A stretch of 64,000 nucleotides of DNA from Pontimicrobium sp. SW4 (GCF_039954625.1 NZ_CP157199.1:1550001-1614000), one strand, 5' to 3'; counted from the stretch's first letter, positions 7,329 through 15,974 are shown. A program made the numbers and translations. The notes: generated from the sequence alone by a model not told the origin.

Positions 7329-9295
7329 CAATCATCATTTTCATCAAATTGCTTTCTCGCTTCCAAATCAATATTTAATTGATTCACTCTAGCATCTACT
7401 TTACGTTTAAAATCGGTATCTGCAATGGTTGCCACATTATCTAAGTAACGTACTACTTCTTGTCGTCTAATTTCTGAGAAATCCAAACCTTTCATATTTG
7501 CTCGCATCAATTCTTGCAACATATTAAACTTAGTATCGTAATCCTTTTTGAAATAGATGTCTGGATTTTCAAACCAATCTTCCTCTAAATCAAAATCGGT
7601 TAAACGTAATGATACTGCACTTTGAATGTTTCTAACATCACGCGATGAGAAAAACGGGAATATCTTTTGAATTTCTTTATAAAGGTTAGCGTAAAACAAA
7701 TGCTGATTTGTTTTAAAGTTTTCCTCAATTTTATCATAAGCTTCAAGTACACGTTCTTCTGTTGGCTTATCTGAAACCTTTAAGATTTCGCCCATATTTT
7801 TAGCTAAACCTTGATCTTGCAAATAACTATAATTTTCTGGTCCTTGCATGTTTACAAAATCTGGCATGGTATCATCCAATTTTCGCCACCATAAATGATC
7901 TTGGTCTAAAAAGTCATGTTCCGTTCTTGCTCCATCAATTTTAAAACGACCTTGTACACGTGAAATTACTGCTTTATCTAACATTTCAGGAAGATTCGTA
8001 AACAACCCAATAGAGCTATTTCCGTAATTTACTGCATAGGCACCTTCGGTATATCTTAAAAACACACCAATTACTTCTTTAACACCAGCAGACACACCTT
8101 GAGCAGTACGCTCTTGCAAATTATTTTCGGCATCATCAATTGGTGCGAAAATGAGTTTTGTTGGGTCTTGCAATGGCTTCATCCATTCTACCATTTTCTC
8201 AGCTGAACCACCTTGAAATGTACTAATTAACGTATCAGGCATAGGATGGAACAAAAATGGAATATCTAGATTATCACAATGCTCTTTTAGTCGTGTAGCA
8301 ATAGCCGCAATCAACATACTCTTCCCAGTACCTGGAATTCCGTAACCCATAAACACTGGCATAAAACCTCCAAGCTCTTGAAACGGATTCTTTTTAGCTG
8401 TAAAATCGTAACTCAACATACGTTCAGTTAAACGACGTGCAAAATGCTTTGCATCTCTGTTTCCTACTATCTGTTCAAATTGAATTTTATTAAACTCAAT
8501 ACTTTTAGCAACACCTGCAAATACATTTTCCCAACCTGAAACAGCGAAATCTGAACTTTCAAGTTTATAGGTTCTATCAAGAATTGTTTCGGTATATTCC
8601 AATGAGCTTTTTCGTAGCTGAATTTCATCTATGAGTGCCTCAAAGTACACGACCGTGAAATCAATCACATCTTTATCAGTCTTTACAATATCTGGATGAC
8701 TTAAATACTTGTCATAATAGTACAAAGCGCATGCAACTCCTTTTAAAGGCGACATAAAAGACACTTCAGGAATTCCTGCAAACTTGTTTTTCATGACACT
8801 TAAATCATCAGAAGCATGAGGTTTTAAATTATGAAGGATATTATACGCAGTAGCAAATAACATAAAAGCAGTTGCTGTGTGCATTTTGCTCTCATATTCA
8901 CGCTTGCCTGAATTATCTAGAACAGATTTTCGTTCATTTAAACTAGATAAGCCAGACGCATCATAATAACTGTCTTTTATCCAAATTCCTAAAGTCAACC
9001 CTTCTTGAACTGCGAAAAGTGTTTCATTTAAATGAACTGGAATTGCTACAGAACCTGGTAGTAGTCTCTTTTTTAATGCTAAAATTGTTTTAGATACCGA
9101 TGTTACTTCAACGCCTCCATTTCCTCCTTGTGCTCTAGACAAATACAACAATATAGATTCATCTTTGCCATTATTTTCTTTATTTTTTGCACGTTGACCT
9201 TGTTCCCATTGTACACTTTTTATATACGACGTTGCTTCATCACGAAGTGCATCAAGTTCGTTTTGTTTAATTGGAAATGTTGAGTTGTGTTCCAT
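7328..9295 (-). CDS. AAA+ ATPase, core of an uncharacterised cluster
   Basis: 655 residues. The N-terminal 300 residues are helical with no recognised fold. An AAA+ core follows: Walker A GIPGTGKS (319-326), Walker B-like LIFAPIDDAE (381-390), a sensor-1-like FTN (432-434) and an arginine-rich ISRVQGRF (444-451) that could supply the arginine finger. The Walker B has Asp-Asp where the usual second residue is the catalytic Glu; a Glu follows two residues later. The C-terminal 190 residues are a charged helical region. There is no membrane segment. It is followed with overlapping codons by a 94-residue membrane protein. It is probably a remodelling ATPase that acts on the coiled-coil partner or on the membrane proteins encoded beside it; this is inference. 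Confidence 0.88.
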   Translation of the reverse strand: MEHNSTFPIKQNELDALRDEATSYIKSVQWEQGQRAKNKENNGKDESILLYLSRAQGGNGGVEVTSVSKTILALKKRLLPGSVAIPVHLNETLFAVQEGLTLGIWIKDSYYDASGLSSLNERKSVLDNSGKREYESKMHTATAFMLFATAYNILHNLKPHASDDLSVMKNKFAGIPEVSFMSPLKGVACALYYYDKYLSHPDIVKTDKDVIDFTVVYFEALIDEIQLRKSSLEYTETILDRTYKLESSDFAVSGWENVFAGVAKSIEFNKIQFEQIVGNRDAKHFARRLTERMLSYDFTAKKNPFQELGGFMPVFMGYGIPGTGKSMLIAAIATRLKEHCDNLDIPFLFHPMPDTLISTFQGGSAEKMVEWMKPLQDPTKLIFAPIDDAENNLQERTAQGVSAGVKEVIGVFLRYTEGAYAVNYGNSSIGLFTNLPEMLDKAVISRVQGRFKIDGARTEHDFLDQDHLWWRKLDDTMPDFVNMQGPENYSYLQDQGLAKNMGEILKVSDKPTEERVLEAYDKIEENFKTNQHLFYANLYKEIQKIFPFFSSRDVRNIQSAVSLRLTDFDLEEDWFENPDIYFKKDYDTKFNMLQELMRANMKGLDFSEIRRQEVVRYLDNVATIADTDFKRKVDARVNQLNIDLEARKQFDENDD

Positions 9296-9379
9296 ATGTT
9301 TTAGTGTTCAGCCTCAGTCTCAGTAGTTCAGCTACTATCCTGTACGATAGAAAGCTATGACTATGACTGCATGATTTTC

Positions 9380-10438
9380 TTATTTATTAATTTTTAAATC
9401 AGCCATTTGAATTGGTGGTTTTGCCAACGTATTCATAATGTCTGGTGTTTTATTATATAGCATTTGTATAATGCGATGTGGTGCGAATACATATTGTTGC
9501 TTAACAATATCATTCCAGTTTTGAAGGGTTTGTTTACTAAAAAAACTACCCTCTTTAAATTCACTACCTGAAAATACTTCATCAACTTTTAAAGATATTG
9601 CATAGGATTCTAATGGTATCTCTTTTTTAGTGATACTATCTAAAATAGCATGCGTAATATCGTTTTGGTCTTTTGCAAATACATTATGTAGAGGTCCTAA
9701 ATCTATTCGTTTAATGTGTTTAGGAAATACGTCTGGTAATTTTCTGTCTATCGAATAAGCCATCGTATCTAGTGTCATCTTTCTATCTGAAGTCGCTTTT
9801 AAAACTTCATATATTTTCTCTTTATAGTCGTTAATTTTACTTCCGTTATAATTGAAATACATAAAACAAACAAAAGGTCTGTTATGTGATACGTCATAAA
9901 AGCTCCAGCTAGTCATAAACTCCCCTTGACTCTTCTCTGGTGCATTAATAATTTTACCTTGCACAAAACGATTGAAAATAAATTTTTGCTGTACAGATGT
10001 ATAATATACAATTGAAGCAGCTTGAAATAATCTACTTTTTTTAATAGGCTGCTTTTTACGCATTAAGGTATCTAAAAACTCTTCTTTTAAAGTTTCAGCT
10101 GGAATTAACTTATTTAAATAATCTGCTCTTAATGAGAGGTCGTTGAACAAATAACGAAACTCTAAATAGTTTGGAAAACCTGAATCGGTTAAATCAATTT
10201 TCATATTATCCTCTTCATCATACATGTATTTTACACGCATTGCTTCAATAGAATATAATAACAAATCGCAATATTGCTTAAAAAATACTAGCTCTTGGTC
10301 GTTACAAATTTGCTGACGTTGCACATTAACAATTAGTTCCTTTAAACTAAAGTCTACCATTTTATGATAAAATACATACTGCTCTTTGGAATCTAGTATG
10401 GCAGAATCTAATGGTGTTGCTATGTGATTAATAGACAT
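9380..10438 (-). CDS. Conserved soluble protein of the AAA/coiled-coil cluster
   Basis: 352 residues, cytoplasmic by appearance (no signal peptide or membrane helix), mostly helical in the first 170 residues and mixed afterwards. Notable stretches are an aromatic segment (SRLFQAASIVYYTSVQQKF) and HNRPFVCFMYFNYNG. I recognise neither a fold nor catalytic residues. It lies between the coiled-coil gene (69 bases upstream, with a hairpin at 10482-10501) and the AAA+ gene (84 bases downstream), all in one direction. Its function should be sought with theirs. Confidence 0.78.
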   Translation of the reverse strand: MSINHIATPLDSAILDSKEQYVFYHKMVDFSLKELIVNVQRQQICNDQELVFFKQYCDLLLYSIEAMRVKYMYDEEDNMKIDLTDSGFPNYLEFRYLFNDLSLRADYLNKLIPAETLKEEFLDTLMRKKQPIKKSRLFQAASIVYYTSVQQKFIFNRFVQGKIINAPEKSQGEFMTSWSFYDVSHNRPFVCFMYFNYNGSKINDYKEKIYEVLKATSDRKMTLDTMAYSIDRKLPDVFPKHIKRIDLGPLHNVFAKDQNDITHAILDSITKKEIPLESYAISLKVDEVFSGSEFKEGSFFSKQTLQNWNDIVKQQYVFAPHRIIQMLYNKTPDIMNTLAKPPIQMADLKINK

Positions 10439-10481
10439 TGCTATTTAAGAAAGTTATTAATAAAATTAAATAAGAAAAATT

Positions 10482-10501
10482 GTGCCTCTCGAAAGAAGCA
10501 C
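10482..10501 (-). terminator. Hairpin between coiled-coil gene and downstream cluster genes
   Basis: On the reverse strand the sequence GTGCTTCTTTCGAGAGGCAC can form an 8-bp stem with a TTCG loop (one G-T pair), followed by a T-rich run (AATTTTTC). It lies just after the stop of the 446-residue coiled-coil gene. It looks like a weak intrinsic terminator or processing stem that would lower expression of the next genes relative to the coiled-coil protein. Confidence 0.55.
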
Positions 10502-10507
10502 ATTTAT

Positions 10508-11848
10508 TTATGATAACAAATCGTCGTCTCCTTTAGGCTTTGGATTGGCTCCTTCACCTCCATCATCTCCAGCTGGATGGTTGTTTTCAGCTTTATAGTA
10601 TTCTTCAAAAATCTCTTTCATATCGATGCCATAACGATCTGCAAAGTTTTTTTGAATTTCTGCATCTTTCACACGAATTTCTTGTAAAGCTTCGGCATAA
10701 CTACCATAAACTCCTTGCATTACTTTTTCGTGCACTGGAATATTATCCATCATTTCTTGTCTTGCCTTAGCTGAAGCTGAATGCATTGCTGCTAACGTTT
10801 CGCCTATATGTTCATCCGTTTTAACTCCCAAGTGTTCTAATATCGCAGCAAACTCTTGGTCTGTACGTGCTTTTAAAGCCACTATATAACCATCATAATA
10901 CTTTAGACGCTCTTCAGTATCAGATTTTAATTTGGCTCTGTGTGTTTGTAAGTTACTTCGTAACGACGTTAATACTTTTATAGTTAAGTTATGTTTGTGC
11001 ACAAAGCTGTCTTTAGATGCAGCTAATGTTGTATAAGCATTTTTCAATCCTTCTAATTCTTCTACTTTCTGCTCTAACTGTGTTACTTTTCCTATTGCTT
11101 GAGCATAATCTGCAGACTGCTTATCTACAATTTCTTCAAGCTCTTGACGTGCTTGTTTTAGTAACGCATATTTTTCTTCTAACAAACCTTCTACTTCTTT
11201 CTTCTTTTCTAAAGCTTTAGTATGATTTTTTGTTGCCTCTACAATAGCATCTTGAAGTTTGTCTTCTACTTCCTTAATCTCAACTTCACGATCTTTTAAA
11301 CGCTTAACTGCTGCCTGACTTTTATAAGATAGTTCATTAAGCAGGGTTTGTACATCTGCATTTTCAATACGTTGCTGAAATAATGCTTTTGCTTTATTAT
11401 CTGCCTCATCACGAGTTTTTTGAGCTGCTTTTAACTCGTCTTGAGCTTTTTTAATTTTACTTTTTCTTCCCCAAAGATTATTCCACCAAGTATCAGGTTT
11501 ATTCTCGGCATCTTCAAGTTCTACTTTAGCTCTTTCTAGACGTTTAATAGCATTATCGATTATTTTTTGCTCATCACCATTTAAAGATGAAAAGTTTTCA
11601 AAAATAATTCCTACTTCATCTTGGTAATCGGTAAGGTCTTTAATAGCATCCAATAAAGACGTTCTGTCTTTTTCTGCCATATGTACAACATCATCTAATG
11701 TAGCATTTAATATTTTTTGACGCATTTCTGGGTCATCTTCCTGAGCTAATTTCGATTTCATTGTATCGATAGCTTTTCCCCAGTTTACATCTACTTTTTC
11801 CTGTTTTTCGTTAGAATTTGTTTCTAATAAATCAAAATCATCAGACAT
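10508..11848 (-). CDS. Long coiled-coil protein, first gene of the AAA cluster
   Basis: 446 residues, strongly charged and almost entirely heptad-like from about residue 80 to 300, with no signal peptide. A short tryptophan-rich break (TWWNNLWGRKSK) near residues 119-130 interrupts the coiled coil and could be a membrane-surface or hinge element. The C-terminal 120 residues are helical, ending in a disordered Gly/Asp/Pro tail. The arrangement of long helices around a short aromatic break is loosely reminiscent of TelA-type or ESCRT-III/PspA-like proteins, but no sequence motif proves kinship. It is probably the polymerising or substrate component handled by the AAA+ ATPase two genes downstream (inference). 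Confidence 0.8.
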   Translation of the reverse strand: MSDDFDLLETNSNEKQEKVDVNWGKAIDTMKSKLAQEDDPEMRQKILNATLDDVVHMAEKDRTSLLDAIKDLTDYQDEVGIIFENFSSLNGDEQKIIDNAIKRLERAKVELEDAENKPDTWWNNLWGRKSKIKKAQDELKAAQKTRDEADNKAKALFQQRIENADVQTLLNELSYKSQAAVKRLKDREVEIKEVEDKLQDAIVEATKNHTKALEKKKEVEGLLEEKYALLKQARQELEEIVDKQSADYAQAIGKVTQLEQKVEELEGLKNAYTTLAASKDSFVHKHNLTIKVLTSLRSNLQTHRAKLKSDTEERLKYYDGYIVALKARTDQEFAAILEHLGVKTDEHIGETLAAMHSASAKARQEMMDNIPVHEKVMQGVYGSYAEALQEIRVKDAEIQKNFADRYGIDMKEIFEEYYKAENNHPAGDDGGEGANPKPKGDDDLLS

Positions 11849-11984
11849 ATTGTTTTGTGTAGTTAAGGTTGAACATTTATTTAGATAAGCAATTTCGTTA
11901 AAAATTAGGATTTTAAAAATATAAACCGCTTAAAATATTTGTATTATTTTTTTAGTAAATGTTACAAAGCTTTACATATTAAAA

Positions 11985-12018
11985 TAAAAAAGCGGTTTCA
12001 ATTGTGTTGAAACCACTT
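11985..12018 (-). terminator. Intrinsic terminator of the OmpP1/FadL gene
   Basis: Reverse-strand hairpin with a 10-bp stem (GTGGTTTCAA pairing with TTGAAACCGC, loop CACAA) at 11992-12016, followed by a run of six T and further T-rich sequence. It lies about 20 bases after the stop of the gene at 12039-13385. Confidence 0.85.
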
Positions 12019-12038
12019 ATTCTAATAATAATTAGGTG

Positions 12039-13385
12039 CTAGTTGTTACTGAAATTATAACTAAAACCTACCATAATCATAGAAGTTGTCATATCGTATG
12101 ATACTGAAGATTCAGGAATTGCTCCATAAGGATTTCCTGATCCAGCCATCATTGGAGATAGCATTTGTCCTGAAGTTGTACCACCACTAGTTCCATAGTG
12201 ATAAACACCATCAAAATTTAAATTATCATTCACTTTATAGCTTAAGCCAATTTGAAAAGCATTTTTAATTATTGCAGTAGCTGGTACATTAAAAAAAGCT
12301 ACTTCATTATTAATTGGGTTCGTACTATAAGTATAGCCAACTCTTAAAGGTATTTTATCAATGCCTTTATACTGAAGTCCTGCAGAAATTATTGAAATAT
12401 TATCCCAACCAAACCCTGCTACAGATGCTGTTGATGTCCAACCAGTTTTTGAAAAACCTTCAGTGTTTTCGTAGTTAACACTTCTGTAATCTAATGCAAA
12501 ATCAATAGCTCCAGTTGAATATCCTAAACCAAATGATAAAATTGATGGATAATCCATACTGAATTTACTTGTCGAGGTACTATTATCTAAATACGTGTTT
12601 TCAAATTCGAAATCTCCAAAATTTTGTGTTGTTTTATAAGATGCTCCTAGCTTAAATCCAGAACCTGAATCAAAAAACACACCAAATTGCGCACCAAAAC
12701 CTATTGCTGATGCTTTATTGGTTGATGGGTAACCTGATGAGTTTGGATTAGCCGTTGGATTTGGCATAAGCTCTAAGGTTGCATAATCTATATTTGGTTG
12801 CACACCAATAGATAACTTATCAGACAATTCATAAGCGTAAGTGAATCCTATTTGTAACAACATATAATCTGATTCAATATGTCCAAATCCCATCGCTTCT
12901 TGAGGATAATTAATTGGATTCGAATCATTCATTGGGTTAAAATCTGGGCTTAAAGGATTATTCTTTTCTTCTAGAAAAGTGACTCCAAAACCACTAATAC
13001 CAAAAGCTGAAACACCAAAAGTATGTTTACTTTCTGGTTTTCCCCAAACCATCGCTAAAGCTGGCATTAGAGAAACTCCTCTTTCATCCTTTGTAACACC
13101 GCTTACTCCTGGTGATCCAGGGCCTAACATATCTGGTGGTAAACTAGAGCGTAATTCTGGTGATGAAAAGAATAAACCTAAATCAAATTTTAAAATCTTT
13201 GAATCAAAGGTGCTTATAGCTGCCGGATTCCACTGTAAAGCGCCTGAAATATCTAATGGCTGTGCGGTTGATGCTCCACCCATAGACATATTGACGGATC
13301 CTACACCTTGCATAATATGTCCTGCTTGTGCATATATTACTGTTGAAAACAATAATACTACTAGTTTTAAAAAGTTATTTTTCAT
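12039..13385 (-). CDS. OmpP1/FadL/TodX-family outer-membrane transporter
   Basis: 448 residues with a clear signal peptide (hydrophobic core LKLVVLLFSTVIYAQA, cleavage near residue 21). The mature N-terminus GHIMQGVGSVNMSMGGAS and the following LQWNPAAIS motif are hallmarks of the FadL/OmpP1 plug region (NPA motif). The rest alternates amphipathic beta strands and ends in an aromatic barrel strand (MIMVGFSYNFSNN). It should be a 14-stranded barrel that takes up hydrophobic compounds such as long-chain fatty acids. It is monocistronic, with its own terminator. The best alternative is a TodX-like hydrocarbon porin; sequence alone cannot separate these. Confidence 0.9.
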   Translation of the reverse strand: MKNNFLKLVVLLFSTVIYAQAGHIMQGVGSVNMSMGGASTAQPLDISGALQWNPAAISTFDSKILKFDLGLFFSSPELRSSLPPDMLGPGSPGVSGVTKDERGVSLMPALAMVWGKPESKHTFGVSAFGISGFGVTFLEEKNNPLSPDFNPMNDSNPINYPQEAMGFGHIESDYMLLQIGFTYAYELSDKLSIGVQPNIDYATLELMPNPTANPNSSGYPSTNKASAIGFGAQFGVFFDSGSGFKLGASYKTTQNFGDFEFENTYLDNSTSTSKFSMDYPSILSFGLGYSTGAIDFALDYRSVNYENTEGFSKTGWTSTASVAGFGWDNISIISAGLQYKGIDKIPLRVGYTYSTNPINNEVAFFNVPATAIIKNAFQIGLSYKVNDNLNFDGVYHYGTSGGTTSGQMLSPMMAGSGNPYGAIPESSVSYDMTTSMIMVGFSYNFSNN

Positions 13386-13719
13386 AATGCTTATAATTAA
13401 GTTAGTAATTATGTATATCCATAGAAATAACTATGACTTAATATTCTCGTTAAAATTTATAGTGTGAAGTTAATCTGAAGTTTGCCCAAAAATTATGATA
13501 AAAATCACATTTAGAGCCTTATGCAACTTAAGTTACATAAAGAAGAATCGTTTGTAAATTACTAGATGAGAGTTAGGTTTTTATAAGTACGAATTATCTA
13601 TCAATGTTTATGTAAGTTAACTCTTAAAATGCATTTCATCGATAATTTATTCGTTTTAAGTATTTTAGTAAAATAAATGTTCTATATTTGAAAATGATTA
13701 ACCCAAATTGCTTTATAAA
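13386..13719. other. Divergent intergenic region of about 330 bases
   Basis: AT-rich spacer between the OmpP1/FadL gene (reverse) and the small membrane protein gene (forward). It holds a TATATTTG box at 13683-13690 that fits a forward -7 element. I see no open frame of gene quality, no RNA fold that I can defend, and no repeat matching other sites in the window. Confidence 0.55.
13683..13690 (+). promoter_or_regulatory. -7 box upstream of the small membrane protein gene
   Basis: TATATTTG matches the Bacteroidota TAnnTTTG consensus exactly and lies 29 bases before the ATG at 13720. No convincing TTG/TTTG element is seen at the usual distance upstream. Confidence 0.4.
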
Positions 13720-13959
13720 ATGCTGCTAATCAATCTGCTAAAATTCAATTTTAATTCTATCTCCTTATTAGAACAAACAAGTATTGTTACCATATTAATG
13801 ATAACAGTTGCGTTCTTTTTAATACTATTAATATTGGGTGTTAGAAAGTCTTATAAATTGAAAGCTGAAAACGAAAAGCTAAGCAAAAAATCAAATGCAT
13901 CTACTACTGAAGATAACAAAAAGTATAAAGATTTTACTGAAGGTCATTTATATGATTAA
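13720..13959 (+). CDS. Small single-TM protein
   Basis: 79 residues from the ATG at 13720; the frame opens four codons earlier at a TTG, but the ATG is the better start. There is one membrane helix at about residues 20-42 (VTILMITVAFFLILLILG), then a basic juxtamembrane stretch (VRKSYKLKAENEKLSKK) and an acidic tail ending FTEGHLYD. It has the look of a conserved flavobacterial small membrane protein whose C-terminal motif is strongly kept, but its role is unknown. It converges on ettA across a bidirectional terminator. Confidence 0.75.
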   Translation: MLLINLLKFNFNSISLLEQTSIVTILMITVAFFLILLILGVRKSYKLKAENEKLSKKSNASTTEDNKKYKDFTEGHLYD

Positions 13960-13980
13960 CAGAAACAAAAACATACAATA

Positions 13981-14007
13981 AAAAAGCCAGCAATTGCTGG
14001 CTTTTTT
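13981..14007. terminator. Bidirectional intrinsic terminator
   Basis: A perfect GCCAGCAATTGCTGGC palindrome flanked by an A run on the left and a T run on the right. It serves both the small membrane protein gene (forward) and ettA (reverse), whose stop codon lies a few bases away. Confidence 0.92.
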
Positions 14008-14012
14008 ATTTT

Positions 14013-15704
14013 CTATCTTACTAGTTTCTTATATTTTATTCGTTTCGGCATTAAATCGCCACCCAAACGTTTTTTCTTATTTTCTTCATAATCACTAAAA
14101 CTTCCTTCAAAGAAATATACTTGACTATCACCTTCGAAAGCTAGAATGTGTGTACAAATTCTATCTAGAAACCATCTATCGTGAGAAATAACAACAGCAC
14201 ATCCAGCAAAATTTTCAAGACCTTCTTCCAAAGCTCTTAAAGTATTGACATCAAGATCATTAGTAGGCTCATCTAAAAGTAATACATTACCTTCTTCTTT
14301 AAGCGTCATAGCCAAATGTAAACGGTTACGTTCACCACCAGATAATAAGTTTACTTTTTTGTTTTGTTCACTTCCAGAAAAATTAAAACGGCTTAAATAG
14401 GCTCTAGAGTTTACTTGCTTTCCACCCATCATAACCAATTCTTGTTCGTCACTAAAGTTTTGCCAAATTGTTTTCTCTGGGTCTATATTCGAGTGCTTTT
14501 GATCTACGTAAGCAATTTTTGCGGTATCGCCTACTTTAAACTCGCCCTTATCAGGAGTTTCTTCTCCCATAATCATTCTAAAAATAGTGGTCTTACCTGC
14601 GCCGTTTGGTCCAATAACTCCAACAATTCCAGCTTGGGGAAGATTGAAATTTAAATCTTCGTAAAGTAACTTGTCGCCATAAGCTTTACTTACACCAACG
14701 GATTCAATAACATTGGTACCTAGACGTGGACCATTAGGAATATAGATTTCAAGTTTTTCATCTAACTGCTTTTGGTCCTGACTCATTAGCTTGTCATAGT
14801 TCTTCAAACGTGCCTTTTGCTTTGTTTGACGACCTTTTGCTCCTTGACGAACCCATTCCAGCTCTCGTTCTAACGTTTTTTGACGCTTAGAAGCTGCTTT
14901 TCCTTCTTGAGCCATTCGCTTAGATTTTTGATCTAACCATGACGAATAGTTTCCTTTCCATGGGATGCCTTCGCCTCTATCTAATTCTAATATCCAACCA
15001 GCAACATTATCTAAAAAGTATCTATCGTGAGTTACAGCGATTACCGTACCTTTATATTGTGCCAAATGATGTTCTAACCAATGCACAGATTCTGCGTCCA
15101 AGTGGTTAGTTGGCTCATCTAATAACAATACATCTGGTTCTTGTAATAGCAAGCGACACAAAGCTACACGACGACGCTCACCACCAGAAAGCACACCAAT
15201 TTTTTTATCACCTTCAGGAGTACGCAATGCATCCATGGCTATTTCTAATTTAGTATCAAGTTCCCAAGCATTTGCAGCATCTATTTGATCTTGCAATTCG
15301 GCTTGACGATTCATAAGTTTCTCCATTTTATCTGGATTGCTATAAACTTCCTCTAAACCAAATTGGTCATTAATGCTATTGTACTCATCAAGAATAGCTA
15401 CAGTTTCTGCAGCTCCTTCTCGAACAATTTCCATTACAGTTTTATTATCATCTAGTTGTGGTTCTTGTTCTAAATAACCAACTGAATAGTCTTGAGAAAA
15501 AACCACATCTCCTTGATAGTTTTTATCAACTCCAGCAATAATCTTTAAAAGCGTAGATTTTCCAGAACCATTAAGACCCAAAATTCCAATTTTAGCTCCA
15601 TAGAAGAAGCTTAAATAGATATTTTTTAAAACTGGTGTATTTGCACTTTGAAATGTCTTGGTTACACCAGACATTGAAAATATTATTTTTTTATCGTCAC
15701 TCAT
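14013..15704 (-). CDS. ettA: Energy-dependent translational throttle protein EttA (ABC-F)
   Basis: 563 residues with two ABC ATPase domains and no membrane segment. The first Walker A is GLNGSGKST (about 43-51), with signature LSGGERRR and Walker B VLLLDEPTNHLD; the second has GPNGAGKTT, LSGGERNR and LLLDEPTNDLD. The inter-domain linker is rich in Lys/Arg (QGAKGRQTKQKARLKNYDKL), the tRNA-contacting P-site element of ABC-F proteins. Length and linker match EttA, which gates the first elongation step on the ribosome according to the ADP/ATP ratio. The start overlaps the stop of the upstream mini membrane protein gene (TAATG), so they form an operon. Confidence 0.93.
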   Translation of the reverse strand: MSDDKKIIFSMSGVTKTFQSANTPVLKNIYLSFFYGAKIGILGLNGSGKSTLLKIIAGVDKNYQGDVVFSQDYSVGYLEQEPQLDDNKTVMEIVREGAAETVAILDEYNSINDQFGLEEVYSNPDKMEKLMNRQAELQDQIDAANAWELDTKLEIAMDALRTPEGDKKIGVLSGGERRRVALCRLLLQEPDVLLLDEPTNHLDAESVHWLEHHLAQYKGTVIAVTHDRYFLDNVAGWILELDRGEGIPWKGNYSSWLDQKSKRMAQEGKAASKRQKTLERELEWVRQGAKGRQTKQKARLKNYDKLMSQDQKQLDEKLEIYIPNGPRLGTNVIESVGVSKAYGDKLLYEDLNFNLPQAGIVGVIGPNGAGKTTIFRMIMGEETPDKGEFKVGDTAKIAYVDQKHSNIDPEKTIWQNFSDEQELVMMGGKQVNSRAYLSRFNFSGSEQNKKVNLLSGGERNRLHLAMTLKEEGNVLLLDEPTNDLDVNTLRALEEGLENFAGCAVVISHDRWFLDRICTHILAFEGDSQVYFFEGSFSDYEENKKKRLGGDLMPKRIKYKKLVR

Positions 15705-15886
15705 TATACACGTCCTTTTAAAGCATTAAACACCCAAGCAATAGCAAAAAAACCTATTCCTACAGCTGCAAATCCCCAACCTGCCACTTCATCATACCTA
15801 AAAGCACCTAAAGCTATTAGTCCCAATCCTACTATAATCATTATTGTGGTAGCCCAAGCCAGCACAGTATTTTTATTCATTGCCAT
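15704..15886 (-). CDS. CAL67264-family small membrane protein
   Basis: 60 residues with two membrane helices (about 7-26 and 33-54) separated by the conserved FRYDEVAGWGFAAVGIGFF region. I recognise this as the Bacteroidota family named after CAL67264. The function is unknown. Codon 3 (MNKNTV) is an alternative start. It is encoded directly upstream of ettA with overlapping stop and start codons, a recurrent pairing in this family of organisms as far as I recall, suggesting a translation-linked or stress-linked role (inference). Confidence 0.85.
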   Translation of the reverse strand: MAMNKNTVLAWATTIMIIVGLGLIALGAFRYDEVAGWGFAAVGIGFFAIAWVFNALKGRV

Positions 15887-15944
15887 ATTCTAAATCTTAA
15901 TTAGTTTGATAGTTAGTCGAAACACAAATATCGCATTTTTTATA

Positions 15945-15972
15945 TAAAAAAAGCATCCTTTTAGATGCTTTA
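15945..15972 (-). terminator. Terminator of the DoxX-pirin operon
   Basis: On the reverse strand AAAGCATC and GATGCTTT form an 8-bp stem around a short A-rich loop (TAAAAG), followed by a T run. It lies 3 bases after the pirin stop codon. Confidence 0.88.
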
Positions 15973-15974
15973 AT

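Noticed and set aside
10508..11848. Coiled-coil protein as a true TelA tellurite-resistance protein
   Set aside because: Only the general layout of long helices is similar; no TelA motif was found and no ter genes are adjacent, so the name would be a guess.
12979..13467. A 162-codon forward frame opposite the OmpP1/FadL gene
   Set aside because: It is antisense to a clear barrel protein with a signal peptide and its translation is Pro-rich and unlike any protein family; it is a shadow.
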